From: CANJBX01 sp035556735
GTDB taxonomy: Bacteria > Pseudomonadota > Alphaproteobacteria > Rhizobiales > Xanthobacteraceae
Reading direction: 5' to 3'
DNA: 64,000 bases
Assembly (NCBI GenBank): GCA_035556735.1
Contig: DATMFF010000006.1
Location: 310,001-374,000 of the forward strand
This document shows, piece after piece, positions 62,121-64,000 of the stretch. The first letter of the stretch is position 1, and each line of letters starts with the position of its first letter. Under the pieces are notes generated by a model. The model had not been told where the DNA came from. It searched no databases and saw only the letters and a list, made by a program, of their open reading frames with translations. The position numbers and the translations under genes are program-made.

Positions 62121-64000
<1,880 letters not shown>

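Overview
The window reads as a contiguous chromosomal segment of a high-GC alphaproteobacterium, most likely of the order Hyphomicrobiales (Rhizobiales), near the Bradyrhizobium/Xanthobacteraceae-type soil bacteria. The evidence is a complete acpXL-fabZXL-fabF-fabF-adhXL-lpxXL very-long-chain fatty acid locus for lipid A, an HdaA-type DnaA-like ATPase next to polyphosphate genes, DUF1236 and NepR-like proteins, and abundant GCATGATC...GATCATGC palindromic repeats of the kind scattered through these genomes. No prophage, integrase, plasmid gene, CRISPR or secretion system is visible. The species cannot be named from the sequence alone.

Layout. 0-15 kb is housekeeping: aspS, a thiamine-diphosphate enzyme, rnd, the overlapping ppx/ppk pair, hdaA, an AI-2E/PerM-type membrane protein, a CDP-alcohol phosphatidyltransferase, divergent purM-purN, a cold shock gene with a clear terminator, terC and ndk. 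15-23 kb holds small secreted and unknown proteins, an MDR oxidoreductase, a tandem ABM-domain protein, an SDR without the usual Tyr, a small HExxH protein, an MBL hydrolase, a methylcrotonyl-CoA carboxylase beta subunit and a DUF1236 protein with a strong terminator. 22.8-25.9 kb is a NEW3/ATPase/permease ABC operon. 26-36.6 kb mixes metabolic genes (GST, rhodanese, YdcF, RraA-like, aldo/keto reductase, isovaleryl-CoA dehydrogenase, mgtE) with two repeat families: two 107-108 bp palindromic elements bracketing a GIY-YIG nuclease gene, and a seven-unit 55-bp palindrome array. 36.6-37.6 kb is a copper-handling pair (PCu(A)C and a DUF2946-like protein). 38.3-44.3 kb is the lipid A VLCFA operon. 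44.4-51.6 kb is a set of small, mostly membrane, secreted or stress-type proteins. 51.6-57.3 kb has tRNA-Arg, a diguanylate cyclase, frmA, an M20 peptidase and a DUF853 ATPase. 57.5-64 kb has two DUF genes, the folP-folB-folK operon and the methylmalonyl-CoA mutase genes, the last cut by the window end.

How genes work together. The VLCFA operon encodes every step of one elongation cycle on a dedicated carrier protein: ketosynthase, ketoreductase, dehydratase, a probable MDR enoyl reductase, and the acyltransferase that delivers the chain to lipid A. One of its two ketosynthases has lost the catalytic Cys, one His and the Lys, so the pair looks like a ketosynthase/chain-length-factor heterodimer. 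Ppk and Ppx make and degrade polyphosphate. MccB-like and IVD enzymes both belong to leucine catabolism but sit 10 kb apart. The mutase pair interconverts methylmalonyl-CoA and succinyl-CoA.

The most unusual signals are the GIY-YIG gene bracketed by directly repeated palindromic elements, the inactive-looking ketosynthase partner, the palindrome array joined exactly to gene stop codons, and a few small proteins of unknown role (HExxH protein, NepR-like protein).
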